Positions 7,092 through 14,558 of a stretch of 39,792 nucleotides of DNA are shown here, piece by piece (position 1 is the stretch's first letter; every line of letters begins with the position of its first letter). Under the pieces are notes generated by a model. The model was given only the letters and a program-made list of their open reading frames with translations, did not search any database and was not told where the DNA came from. Location: positions 1-39,792 of the forward strand of contig JAIRRJ010000053.1 in NCBI GenBank assembly GCA_031256035.1, read 5' to 3'. The translations under genes and the position numbers were made by a program. This stretch comes from Treponema sp. (GTDB lineage Bacteria; Spirochaetota; Spirochaetia; Treponematales; Breznakiellaceae).

Positions 7092-8177
7092 ATGGCTTTT
7101 GCGTTAAACACCTACCCCATCACTTATCGTGCGAAAGTAACCGGGGGAAAATGGTCGGGCGAGTACCTTGAAAAACCGCACAAAACACCGGAAGAAGAGC
7201 GGGCGATGAGCGATGATGATCGCGCGCGTCTTGAAAATTCGCGTAACTGTTACGATGATATGCCGCTTGTTAACTACACAAGCCAGTACGGCCTGTCCTG
7301 TTTTGAAGGGCTGAAGGCGCTTCCGCAAAAAGACGGAGGGCTTGCGCTTTTCAGGCCGGATCAAAATGCTGCGCGTTTCAGCCGTTCAATGGAAGGGCTG
7401 TGCATGCCTCCGTTTCCGGCAGATGATTTTATCGCAGCCTGCGTTGAAACTGTCAGGCGAAATGCCGGGCTTGGTTTCAGGTGTCATTATAAAACCGAAT
7501 GGGAAAAAGATTCATTTTTGAGGGCGGAATCCGTTTACTTGCGCCCCTTTACCCTGGCGGAGGGAGGCGTAGGGGTGAATTTGTCCCGCGAACCCTGGGT
7601 CATAATCATCAATACTCCTGTCGGCGCTTATTTTTCTGCTGCCAGTTCTGATGCGCTGGTTACAGAGAGGATACGCGCAACGCCGAAAGGCACGGGCTGG
7701 ATAAAAGCGGCGTCAAATTATGTGATTTCGGCGCTGGCAAAACAGGAAGCGATTGAAGCTGGTTTCATGGAATGTGTGTTTCTTGACGCAATACACAGAA
7801 AGTACATCGAAGAAGGTTCTTCCTGCAATATATTTTTTTACTTAAAATCAGGAGAACTCATAACACCGGAGTTAAGCGACACTATTCTGCCGGGCATCAC
7901 GCGCGCCAGCATCATTGAGCTTGCCCGTGATAAGGGCGTCAAGGTAACCGAGAGGAAGATCGCGATTGAAGAAGCCATTGAGGAAACAAAGGAATGTTTT
8001 GTCAGCGGAACCGCCGCGGGCGCAACGCCTCTTACTTCGCTTACATGGCAGGGTAAAAAAACGCAGTTCAACGGCGGCAAAGAAGGCGAGTTCACCGTTG
8101 AAATCCGCAACACCCTGAAAGGCATTCAATACGGAATGTTACCTGACACAAAGGGCTGGCTGACTCGTGTGTGTTAA
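7092..8177 (+). CDS. ilvE: Branched-chain amino acid aminotransferase
   Basis: A 361-residue class IV PLP aminotransferase of the longer BCAT2/IlvE type, catalysing the last step of valine, leucine and isoleucine synthesis (and their breakdown) with glutamate. The PLP lysine is Lys205 in TGWIKAASNY. Other landmarks are LSCFEGLKA, FRPDQNAARF, ESVYLRPF, IEEGSSCNIFF and VSGTAAGATPL. The length is usual for this subgroup. The gene is monocistronic with AAGGAG at 6–7 nt and its own promoter, and ends before a strong hairpin. The insertion-like segment GFRCHYKTEWEKDS (128–141) is longer than in common homologues. Confidence 0.92.
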   Translation: MAFALNTYPITYRAKVTGGKWSGEYLEKPHKTPEEERAMSDDDRARLENSRNCYDDMPLVNYTSQYGLSCFEGLKALPQKDGGLALFRPDQNAARFSRSMEGLCMPPFPADDFIAACVETVRRNAGLGFRCHYKTEWEKDSFLRAESVYLRPFTLAEGGVGVNLSREPWVIIINTPVGAYFSAASSDALVTERIRATPKGTGWIKAASNYVISALAKQEAIEAGFMECVFLDAIHRKYIEEGSSCNIFFYLKSGELITPELSDTILPGITRASIIELARDKGVKVTERKIAIEEAIEETKECFVSGTAAGATPLTSLTWQGKKTQFNGGKEGEFTVEIRNTLKGIQYGMLPDTKGWLTRVC

Positions 8178-8247
8178 GGTGATTCTGAAGAGACTCCTTA
8201 TAAAGACATTGCGGAAAATTACTGCATACCTCCCTATGTCCGCAGCG

Positions 8248-8273
8248 CGGAGACTTGCTAAAGCAAGTCTCCG
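8248..8273. terminator. Hairpin between ilvE and the convergent glycosyltransferase gene
   Basis: A perfect 11-bp stem CGGAGACTTGC / GCAAGTCTCCG with a TAAA loop. It is followed on the + strand by only TTTG, so it is a weak intrinsic terminator by the T-tract criterion. Its position between converging genes suits a two-way terminator. Confidence 0.55.
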
Positions 8274-8322
8274 TTTGCTCGTCATGAAAGACTTGTCCGG
8301 CGCTGGGGCGTGTTGAATTTAC

Positions 8323-9489
8323 TCATCCACGCCCGATGGGCGCATTGTTTTGCCCCCAAACCGGCTTAATCCCGGCATAACCCATTGCTGTCATCAGTGT
8401 GGAATAAACCGGCATGAAGAGCATGGCAAAGAAATAGCCGAGCTTTACAGGCAGTTTGCCGTTTGGCATTTTCGTCCTGAAAAGACAGAAAGCCGCGATG
8501 TGATTCATACTCATGGAAATCATGACTCCGGCGGGCAGAGTCCAAAGGCTTGGGAAAAACGGCAGGAGCGGAATGGCGAGAATGCCAGTGCCGATTATCA
8601 GCATTAGAAGGTTGTAATTGAAGCGGGTGAGTATTTCGGGGCTGAAGATGCCGCCGTTGTTCCACCGCAGTGTCTGGTTGATTAAAGAGCGCCATGTTTT
8701 TTCACAATAAGTTTCTACTGCCGCGTCCGGCATGGCAACGGCGTGGATGCGGTATTGTGTGCCGCGGCGTATCTGCGAAATGAGAGCCGCATCTTCTGTT
8801 GGCGAGGGAGGAACTTTCTCATAACCGCCGACCGCTTCCAGCGCTTGTTTGCTGATGATGAGATTGTTCCCAAAGCCGCCGCCAGCCGCGCCCAAGCCGG
8901 TAGCACCGACAAGGTAATCGTACCGAAGCGTGTGATCGTAACATTGAAAGAGATGGAAAACCCCCTTTCCCTGTTTGTTCCTGAAGACCGGCCCGATTAC
9001 CGCGCCGGTATTTTCATCCTGTATCCGCCGCGTCATTGAATGAATCCATCCGGGAGGGACTTCGCAGTCGCCGTCTGTAAAAAGAAAATAATCCCCCTTC
9101 GCTTCGGCTATTCCCCTTGCAAGGGCATACTGTTTGTGGTTAGGCCCTGGATTTTCGGTCAGGGTGATGATCCTGCAATCTATGCCCCGCCGCTCCGCAT
9201 CCTGCGCAAAGGCTTTCAGCATGGCGGGGCTTTCATCGGTTGAGCGGTCATCAACAAAAATTATTTCCGCTGGGTATGTCTGTTCGGGCAGAGTGCGGAG
9301 CAGCCCTTCCATGCGCCGGCTTTCGTTACGGATTGGAATGATGACCGAAACCTTCGCCTCATCTTTTAACTGCCTGTTTACAAGCCGCCTGTCCCGCCGC
9401 CATTCCAGACAGATTCCGATCAACACTGCCGTGTGCAAAGCGATAAGTAAAATACCGTGTCCGTAACGGAAAATGTCATACAGAATCAA
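8323..9489 (-). CDS. Membrane glycosyltransferase, family 2
   Basis: The 388-residue protein has an N-terminal membrane helix (about 8–28), a GT-A catalytic domain (about 45–275) and two or three C-terminal helices (about 290–370). Motifs are VSVIIPIRNES (nucleotide binding), FVDDRSTD, FTDGDCEVPP (DxD type), SPTEDAAL (catalytic ED) and QTLRWNNGG, a variant of the QxxRW motif of processive enzymes. Such enzymes transfer sugars from UDP- or GDP-sugars at the inner face of the membrane. The acceptor is unknown; glycolipid or polysaccharide synthesis is likely. It starts at TTG 9489 behind a GGGGG-type site. It is not in an obvious operon. Confidence 0.85.
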   Translation of the reverse strand: MILYDIFRYGHGILLIALHTAVLIGICLEWRRDRRLVNRQLKDEAKVSVIIPIRNESRRMEGLLRTLPEQTYPAEIIFVDDRSTDESPAMLKAFAQDAERRGIDCRIITLTENPGPNHKQYALARGIAEAKGDYFLFTDGDCEVPPGWIHSMTRRIQDENTGAVIGPVFRNKQGKGVFHLFQCYDHTLRYDYLVGATGLGAAGGGFGNNLIISKQALEAVGGYEKVPPSPTEDAALISQIRRGTQYRIHAVAMPDAAVETYCEKTWRSLINQTLRWNNGGIFSPEILTRFNYNLLMLIIGTGILAIPLLPFFPSLWTLPAGVMISMSMNHIAAFCLFRTKMPNGKLPVKLGYFFAMLFMPVYSTLMTAMGYAGIKPVWGQNNAPIGRG

Positions 9490-9517
9490 AAGCGCCCCCG
9501 TGAATGAAAGGTATATT

Positions 9518-9742
9518 TCAGGTTACGCTTTGCAGGGCTATTTGTTCCCTTACCAGATTACTGATGATTTCTGCTGGTTTTTTATGGGTATCTCTTGCCT
9601 TTTCAGTTAGATATTTGGCGGTTATATTATCTATGCGCACCATTGGAACACGAATACGTGCTTTTGAAGGATCAACTTTTGGCGGATTCTTGGTATAGTA
9701 TTCGTCAAGAGCAAAAGCTTCTTCTTCAGTCATCGTTTCCAT
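9518..9742 (-). CDS. BrnA-like antitoxin, second gene of a toxin–antitoxin pair
   Basis: The 74-residue protein begins METMTEEEAFALDEYY and has a central ARIRVPMVRIDNITAKYLTEKA stretch compatible with a ribbon-helix-helix β strand and helix, ending in a second helix PAEIISNLVREQIA. BrnA antitoxins share the acidic 'MT(E/D)EE…ALDEYY' lead and a DNA-binding RHH end. It lies downstream of, and overlaps by 17 bases, the probable toxin gene, the toxin-first order typical of brnTA. Autorepression of the pair is expected from the family, not shown here. Confidence 0.6.
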   Translation of the reverse strand: METMTEEEAFALDEYYTKNPPKVDPSKARIRVPMVRIDNITAKYLTEKARDTHKKPAEIISNLVREQIALQSVT

Positions 9743-10001
9743 AGTCTTCTCCTAATTCTTCCAGCAAATGAAAGAATATACTCCTGCATTTCATTGCATG
9801 GAATATACAGACATGATCTTCATATTCATTATACAATATTTCAAGCAGGTTTCCAGCCCTATCAAACCCAATGCGGATATACCGATTATCTATGCCAGTT
9901 TCTTCAATGGGACCGTCATAATGCGGATTCATGAAAGCTTGGCGAATATTATCTTCGCTTACTTTATGCTCAAAAGCCGATTTCCTGAACCTAATATCCA
10001 T
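9726..10001 (-). CDS. BrnT-like toxin (putative RNase)
   Basis: This 91-residue basic-to-acidic protein has FRKSAFEHKVSEDNIRQAF, then NRYIRIGFDRAGNLLEILYNEY and a closing HVCIFHAMKCR. That matches the compact α/β layout of BrnT and related RelE-fold ribonuclease toxins, in which His and Arg/Lys residues of the last strand act in cleavage. The similarity is moderate, so a DUF4258-type relative cannot be excluded. The ATG at 10001 lacks a ribosome site but has TAAAAT 6 nt upstream, suggesting a leaderless transcript. It overlaps the antitoxin gene, consistent with coupled expression. Confidence 0.6.
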   Translation of the reverse strand: MDIRFRKSAFEHKVSEDNIRQAFMNPHYDGPIEETGIDNRYIRIGFDRAGNLLEILYNEYEDHVCIFHAMKCRSIFFHLLEELGEDYGNDD

Positions 10002-10007
10002 ATTTAT

Positions 10008-10035
10008 ATTTTACCGGAGAAAACCAGCTTGTAAC
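10008..10035 (-). promoter_or_regulatory. Possible leaderless promoter of the toxin–antitoxin pair
   Basis: On the − strand GTTACA (10035–10030), 16 nt, then TAAAAT (10013–10008), with 6 nt to the ATG. The strong spacing and the lack of a ribosome site suggest that transcription starts at the ATG. Confidence 0.4.
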
Positions 10036-10138
10036 ACCTATGAGAAATATGCTGACTGTAGGTTAAGGTTTCACCGTAATACGCATCTGGACGCTAGCGC
10101 CACAGCGCTTTAGACTTGGATCACAGGGGAACGGGCTT

Positions 10139-10879
10139 ATGGAAACCGAAAGAAAAGACGGTTTTTTAACAAAAATATTCAACAGTGAAGTGGTGGTAGT
10201 TGACGGCGAGAAAAAGCTGAAACCGGGTTTTTTCAAGAGAACAGCTATACGGGCTATTATTGCGTTTTCGATTTATTTTGGTTTGCACTTTTTCATAGCT
10301 GATTTCAATGGAACAAAAATGCTCGCGTTTTCGCCTGATCAGATACGAGCAATCCATATCAGTAAAAACGAGATAGTGGCAAGAGTAATAGGCAATCACA
10401 GGCTAGAAACAGAGTACGGGGAACTTTTCATAAAAAACTTTTGCACAATATATGTAACAGATTATCTCTTGACGACCATTCCCAGTTACGAATTTGAACA
10501 CGGAAAAGCAGAGCACGACTTTACAATAGACCTGCTAACAGAAATCCCCAAGATCGTAAACGTTTGGTTCAATGATGAGCGCCGGATCTCTTTAGCATTT
10601 AGACACTCCTTCGAAATAAATCTCAAAGACATTACTCTGTCCGATTCTACGCACATAGTTTCCGAACATAATTTGCTCTTCGGTACGGATACAGGCAGAT
10701 GGTCTTTGACAACATATTACCCAAACTGTTTTTTTGTTAAGTTGCCAGATGAAAATGAATACCAAAAATATGAGGCTGTTCTTTTCGAGAGAGACTGGGG
10801 TAAATTTGTTTTTGGGAGACCATTTACGGAGGATTCATTGAATAATTCAACGCTAGATGAGATGATAGAAGCACGATGA
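10139..10879 (+). CDS. Membrane protein of unknown function
   Basis: I do not recognise this 246-residue protein. The N-terminal 35 residues are charged (METERKDGFL, KKLKPGFFKR). One hydrophobic segment, RAIIAFSIYFGLHFFIAD (about 38–55), would anchor it, and the rest looks extracytoplasmic with many β-prone stretches and aromatic residues. The start at ATG 10139 follows AGGGGA at about 10 nt. The gene is followed after a few bases by a lipoprotein gene, which suggests a small envelope-protein operon. Its base use is more A+T-rich than that of the neighbouring lipoprotein gene. Confidence 0.7.
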   Translation: METERKDGFLTKIFNSEVVVVDGEKKLKPGFFKRTAIRAIIAFSIYFGLHFFIADFNGTKMLAFSPDQIRAIHISKNEIVARVIGNHRLETEYGELFIKNFCTIYVTDYLLTTIPSYEFEHGKAEHDFTIDLLTEIPKIVNVWFNDERRISLAFRHSFEINLKDITLSDSTHIVSEHNLLFGTDTGRWSLTTYYPNCFFVKLPDENEYQKYEAVLFERDWGKFVFGRPFTEDSLNNSTLDEMIEAR

Positions 10880-10953
10880 AACACAGGGGAACGATGTTGT
10901 GCCAGGCAGCTACGCACCAAGCTGCTAAACAATTTCCCATGGGAGATACCTTA

Positions 10954-12135
10954 ATGAAATATATTGTTGTTGTTTTAACCGCTATAACCCTATGCTCGTG
11001 TTTTGGTAATAAAACACAGCCGTTCAGCGGAAGGGGAGCAACGGGCGAAGCGTTTGCTCCCATTGACATAAAAGCGCCAAAGTTTTTCTGGTTCCTCCGG
11101 CCCTGGAAGGAAGGGAAGCTGGCAACCATAGACGGCTGGGGACGCTATGCGGAGATATCTTTTATCGGAGCAAACAAGATAAAGATAAACCCGTTGGTTA
11201 ATTTTCCCAGGGCTCAGATGGACAGAAGGTTTTTGACTTGGCCTGAGGCCGGCCTTATTGCCAGCACGACCGGGAAGATGCACCATCTTGCCGCGGTTGA
11301 CGACAAGAAAACCAAAAGCCACGTGCCGCTTCTGTCATGGGTGGATACGGAATTGCCGCCGGTTCTTCTTAAAGACGGGCTTGTCGGCTACCCCTATTTT
11401 GCCAAAGGTGATGACGATAATAGTAAAAAGCTCTTCGTGTATAACTACAAAGAAGATAAAATGGTCTACGAGAGCCCCGATGGGTTTACCAGCACTTTAG
11501 AAATAGCCATGAATGACCGTTACGCCCTGTACAATCAATATAGTTTTGCCGGAAGAAAAAGAGTGGAAAAAGCCATATTCTACAACTGGCAGGACGGCGA
11601 AATAATTGAGAACGACCTTACCAAGGAATTGGACCGGACTGGTGTTTTGTTAAATTTTCACCCATGCCGCAATATTCATATAGCAAGGCGGTATTTGTTC
11701 GGATATAGTGACCTCTTTATGCAGTATGTAAAAATAAGCTGGGACGAGGAATATTCTGACGTCAAGGCAGTCCCGCTTTCCTATCTTGTTCCGAAGGGGA
11801 AAGGTTTGAATGACTTTGTCCTTTCTTCTGACGGGGCATGGGGGACAACGTATGTTGAAGGATACGAAGGGTTGCGCGGCGAAGATCTCTACAAGCGGGC
11901 GTTTTTCCATATGGACGGGCGTTACCCCAACGGGATAAGCATGCCGGTAATAACTGACGACTATGAGGACCATTGGTTTGATTACAGCGCGTTTGTACAG
12001 CATCCTGTGCACGGCATGTGCCATGCCCAGGAGTGGCGCAAAGAAGGCAAGCAGTACCTGCGGCTCTACAAAATGGACGATGTGCTTGCGGAAATAAACC
12101 GGCAGTTGCTGGAAGGCAATGGGACAGTGGAATAG
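10954..12135 (+). CDS. Lipoprotein of unknown function
   Basis: The 393-residue protein starts MKYIVVVLTAITLCSCF; Cys16 is the likely lipidation site. The start is set by GGGAGA about 8 nt before ATG 10954; an earlier in-frame ATG at 10876 lacks a leader structure. The mature part begins with QPFSGRG and contains repeated short β segments with Trp and Asp turns (KLATIDGWGRYAEISF, MHHLAAVDDKKT, KLFVYNYKEDKMVYESPDGF, FSGSDL-like turns), which suggests a β-propeller of irregular blades, but no family is recognised. The leader and the PFSGRG motif are shared with the next gene, although the remainder is unrelated. Confidence 0.75.
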   Translation: MKYIVVVLTAITLCSCFGNKTQPFSGRGATGEAFAPIDIKAPKFFWFLRPWKEGKLATIDGWGRYAEISFIGANKIKINPLVNFPRAQMDRRFLTWPEAGLIASTTGKMHHLAAVDDKKTKSHVPLLSWVDTELPPVLLKDGLVGYPYFAKGDDDNSKKLFVYNYKEDKMVYESPDGFTSTLEIAMNDRYALYNQYSFAGRKRVEKAIFYNWQDGEIIENDLTKELDRTGVLLNFHPCRNIHIARRYLFGYSDLFMQYVKISWDEEYSDVKAVPLSYLVPKGKGLNDFVLSSDGAWGTTYVEGYEGLRGEDLYKRAFFHMDGRYPNGISMPVITDDYEDHWFDYSAFVQHPVHGMCHAQEWRKEGKQYLRLYKMDDVLAEINRQLLEGNGTVE

Positions 12136-12192
12136 AAATGTCCGGTAGGGCGTACTGTCAGAAAAGCCCCAAACAGAAGAGGAGATACCTCA

Positions 12193-13197
12193 ATGAAATA
12201 TATCTTATGCGTTTTGCTTTCTGTAACGCTTTGCGCTTGTTTTCGTTCTAAAGCAAACAATGATCCTTTGCCTCATGGATACAATTGGATTGCTCGTAAT
12301 GAGGTAGATGCAGAAAATTCATCGCAAGCATCATACGTTGATGACAAAAGTGCAACACAACTCCCATTCAGCGGGAGAGGGGGGAGAGGCAGCTATGAGG
12401 GTGTAACTGATTTATCCAAATTTATTGCCTTTCTTGGCGATCCTTCAGTAAAGTCGCTCAAATTTTATAGTGGGACATTTTCAGATTTAAGCCCGCTGGC
12501 TACGCTAACGGGGTTGGAAGAGCTGGAGATATCCGGTAACCGTAATGTTACCAATATATCACCGTTAAGCTCTCTTGTTAATTTGAAAAGCTTAACATTA
12601 TGGAGTCTGTCATTGGAAAGTATAGAACCTCTTTCATCGCTTGTCAATTTAAGATACCTTGAACTCTCTGATGCACATGAACATACAGATTTTAGGGAGC
12701 TTCTGCCTTTGCAACAGCTTGAAACGCTAAGACTGTATATGTATAATCGTCCCACTTTGGATGTTGCCTGTATAGCGCAGTTGCAATCTTTAACGGAGCT
12801 TAACATTACCCCAGGAATAGAGCGTAGCAGCAGTGCAACTAAGGTGATGAAAACAAATATCAAGCAATTGCAGAACCTGATTAATCTTGAAAACCTGGCT
12901 ATTTCAGGTGTTGATCTTGATATTTCATGGATAACGCAATTGCAAAAACTTCAAAAAATTAGCTTACGATATTGCGAAATCGATGACATAAGCCCTTTGG
13001 CAAAATTGCCAAACCTCGTTGATGTTTATTTATATGAATCGGAAGTGCGGGATATTACCCCGCTCTTAGAAAGCCGTTCAATTAAAAAAATAGAACAAAA
13101 TGTAGATAGTTATACTGTTTGTGAAAACCATAACATACTAATTGACATGTTCATGGAACAAGGCATTGAATTCCGCCATTTCCATCCAATTAGGTAA
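12193..13197 (+). CDS. Lipoprotein with internalin-type leucine-rich repeats
   Basis: The 334-residue lipoprotein (leader MKYILCVLLSVTLCAC, Cys16) carries about eight SDS22/internalin-like leucine-rich repeats of 21–23 residues from about residue 75 to 310. Units include LSPLATLTGLEELEISGN, ISPLSSLVNLKSLTLW, IEPLSSLVNLRYLELSD and ISPLAKLPNLVDVYLYES. These form curved surfaces for protein binding, usually at the cell surface. The AGGAG site and the first 20 codons copy those of the upstream gene, and a shared LPFSGRGG motif follows. An attachment or host-contact role is inferred. Confidence 0.88.
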   Translation: MKYILCVLLSVTLCACFRSKANNDPLPHGYNWIARNEVDAENSSQASYVDDKSATQLPFSGRGGRGSYEGVTDLSKFIAFLGDPSVKSLKFYSGTFSDLSPLATLTGLEELEISGNRNVTNISPLSSLVNLKSLTLWSLSLESIEPLSSLVNLRYLELSDAHEHTDFRELLPLQQLETLRLYMYNRPTLDVACIAQLQSLTELNITPGIERSSSATKVMKTNIKQLQNLINLENLAISGVDLDISWITQLQKLQKISLRYCEIDDISPLAKLPNLVDVYLYESEVRDITPLLESRSIKKIEQNVDSYTVCENHNILIDMFMEQGIEFRHFHPIR

Positions 13198-13226
13198 ACA
13201 GGGAAATGCAACTGTCCAACACAGAC

Positions 13227-13256
13227 CTGCCCATTTTTTTTATTAATTGCTAACAT
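13227..13256 (+). promoter_or_regulatory. Possible leaderless promoter of the glycosidase operon
   Basis: CTGCCC (13227–13232), 18 nt, then TAACAT (13251–13256), with 6 nt to ATG 13263. The ATG has no Shine–Dalgarno sequence. Confidence 0.4.
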
Positions 13257-13262
13257 TATCAA

Positions 13263-14558
13263 ATGACTTTCGTTTTTTTACTGGGCGCGGCATCGGCGGC
13301 TACCCAGATTGAAGGCGGCAATATTTCCCACACATGGAGCGGCTGGTATCAGAAAGGCTGCATCCGGGACGGTTCATCTCCGGCGCGCGCCTGTGATCAT
13401 TTTCGCCGTTGGCGGGAAGACATTGATCTTATGGCGGAGGTGGGTATCAAAGTATACCGGCTCGGTATTGAGTGGGCGCGCCTTGAACCGGCTCGCGGAA
13501 ATTACGATGAGGCGGCTGCGGCTTCGTACCGCGAACTATTCACTTACATGAAGAGCAGAGGCATAGCGCCCCTGTTGACGATCCACCACTTTACCAATCC
13601 CCTGTGGTTTGAGGATATCGGCGGCTTTGCCACGCCTGCCAACATCCCGGTCTTTCTTGGCTTTGTCGAATATGTTGTAAAACGATTTGGCGATCTGGTT
13701 GATGAATACGTTACCATCAATGAACCGAATGTTTTTGCCGTTATGGGCTACTTTGCGGGCGAGTTCCCTCCGGGCAGGCGTTCCATGCGGTTGGCCCTGA
13801 GAGTGCAGTCCGTCATGGCGTCCTGCCATATACAGGCTTATAGCCTGATTCATAAACTGCGCCGCGAAATGGGCTGTCAAAACACAAAAGTCGGGTTTGC
13901 ACATCACGCGCGGGTATTTGAGCCTAAATCAAAAAACAATTTGTGGCATCGTCTTTGCGCACGCCTGACATCGCGAATGTTTCAGGACGCGTTGACCCGC
14001 GCCTGCCTTCTGGGACGATTTTCCTTCCCGCTAAAAAAATACGGACGTTTGCGCGGGAAACTTCGTTGCAAATTGCATCCGGGTGAATACGCCGACTTTC
14101 TGGGTCTTAATTACTACACCCGCTCCACAGTTTCCAAACTTGGAGACGGCGTTCGCGAAGGCTCACCGCGAAATGACCTTGGCTGGGAAATTTATCCCGA
14201 AGGTATCGCCATTTGCGCACGCGAACTGCATGACATTCTTGCCCGGCCCATCTACATCACCGAAAACGGGACATGTGACAACAACGATGCCTTCCGCTGC
14301 CGCTTCATCTGTGAACACCTGAAAGTTCTGGCGGAATCCGGCCTGCCTGTTGAACGCTACTATCACTGGTGTTTCACCGACAACTTTGAATGGTGCGAAG
14401 GCGAAAGCGCGCGGTTCGGGTTGGTACACATTGACTATGCCTCACAGAAGCGGACGTTAAAAAAGAGCGGGCGTTTTTATGCCGCCATGATAAAAAATAA
14501 AGGCGTAACAGATGAAATATACAACGAGTTTGTCGCGCCGCAAGAGTATCATCTATGA
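13263..14558 (+). CDS. GH1 family β-glycosidase
   Basis: A 431-residue cytoplasmic enzyme of glycoside hydrolase family 1, cleaving β-glucosides or β-galactosides with retention. The start has the typical FLLGAASAATQIEGG. Glu154 in TINEPN is the acid/base and Glu334 in YITENGT the nucleophile; HWCFTDNFEWCEG is the C-terminal aglycone-site motif. The family length is about 440–480. Residues 263–271 (LRGKLRCKL) come from the same 26-base repeat as in mnmA and sit before the ADFLGLNYYT strand. The stop overlaps the α-galactosidase start as ATGA, so the two are translationally coupled. No ribosome site precedes the ATG. Confidence 0.92.
   Translation: MTFVFLLGAASAATQIEGGNISHTWSGWYQKGCIRDGSSPARACDHFRRWREDIDLMAEVGIKVYRLGIEWARLEPARGNYDEAAAASYRELFTYMKSRGIAPLLTIHHFTNPLWFEDIGGFATPANIPVFLGFVEYVVKRFGDLVDEYVTINEPNVFAVMGYFAGEFPPGRRSMRLALRVQSVMASCHIQAYSLIHKLRREMGCQNTKVGFAHHARVFEPKSKNNLWHRLCARLTSRMFQDALTRACLLGRFSFPLKKYGRLRGKLRCKLHPGEYADFLGLNYYTRSTVSKLGDGVREGSPRNDLGWEIYPEGIAICARELHDILARPIYITENGTCDNNDAFRCRFICEHLKVLAESGLPVERYYHWCFTDNFEWCEGESARFGLVHIDYASQKRTLKKSGRFYAAMIKNKGVTDEIYNEFVAPQEYHL
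14050..14075 (+). repeat. Intragenic 26-bp repeat, copy 2 (in the GH1 gene)
   Basis: One mismatch (T for A near the 3' end) against copy 1. Read in the same codon phase as in mnmA, giving LRGKLRCKL. Confidence 0.85.
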
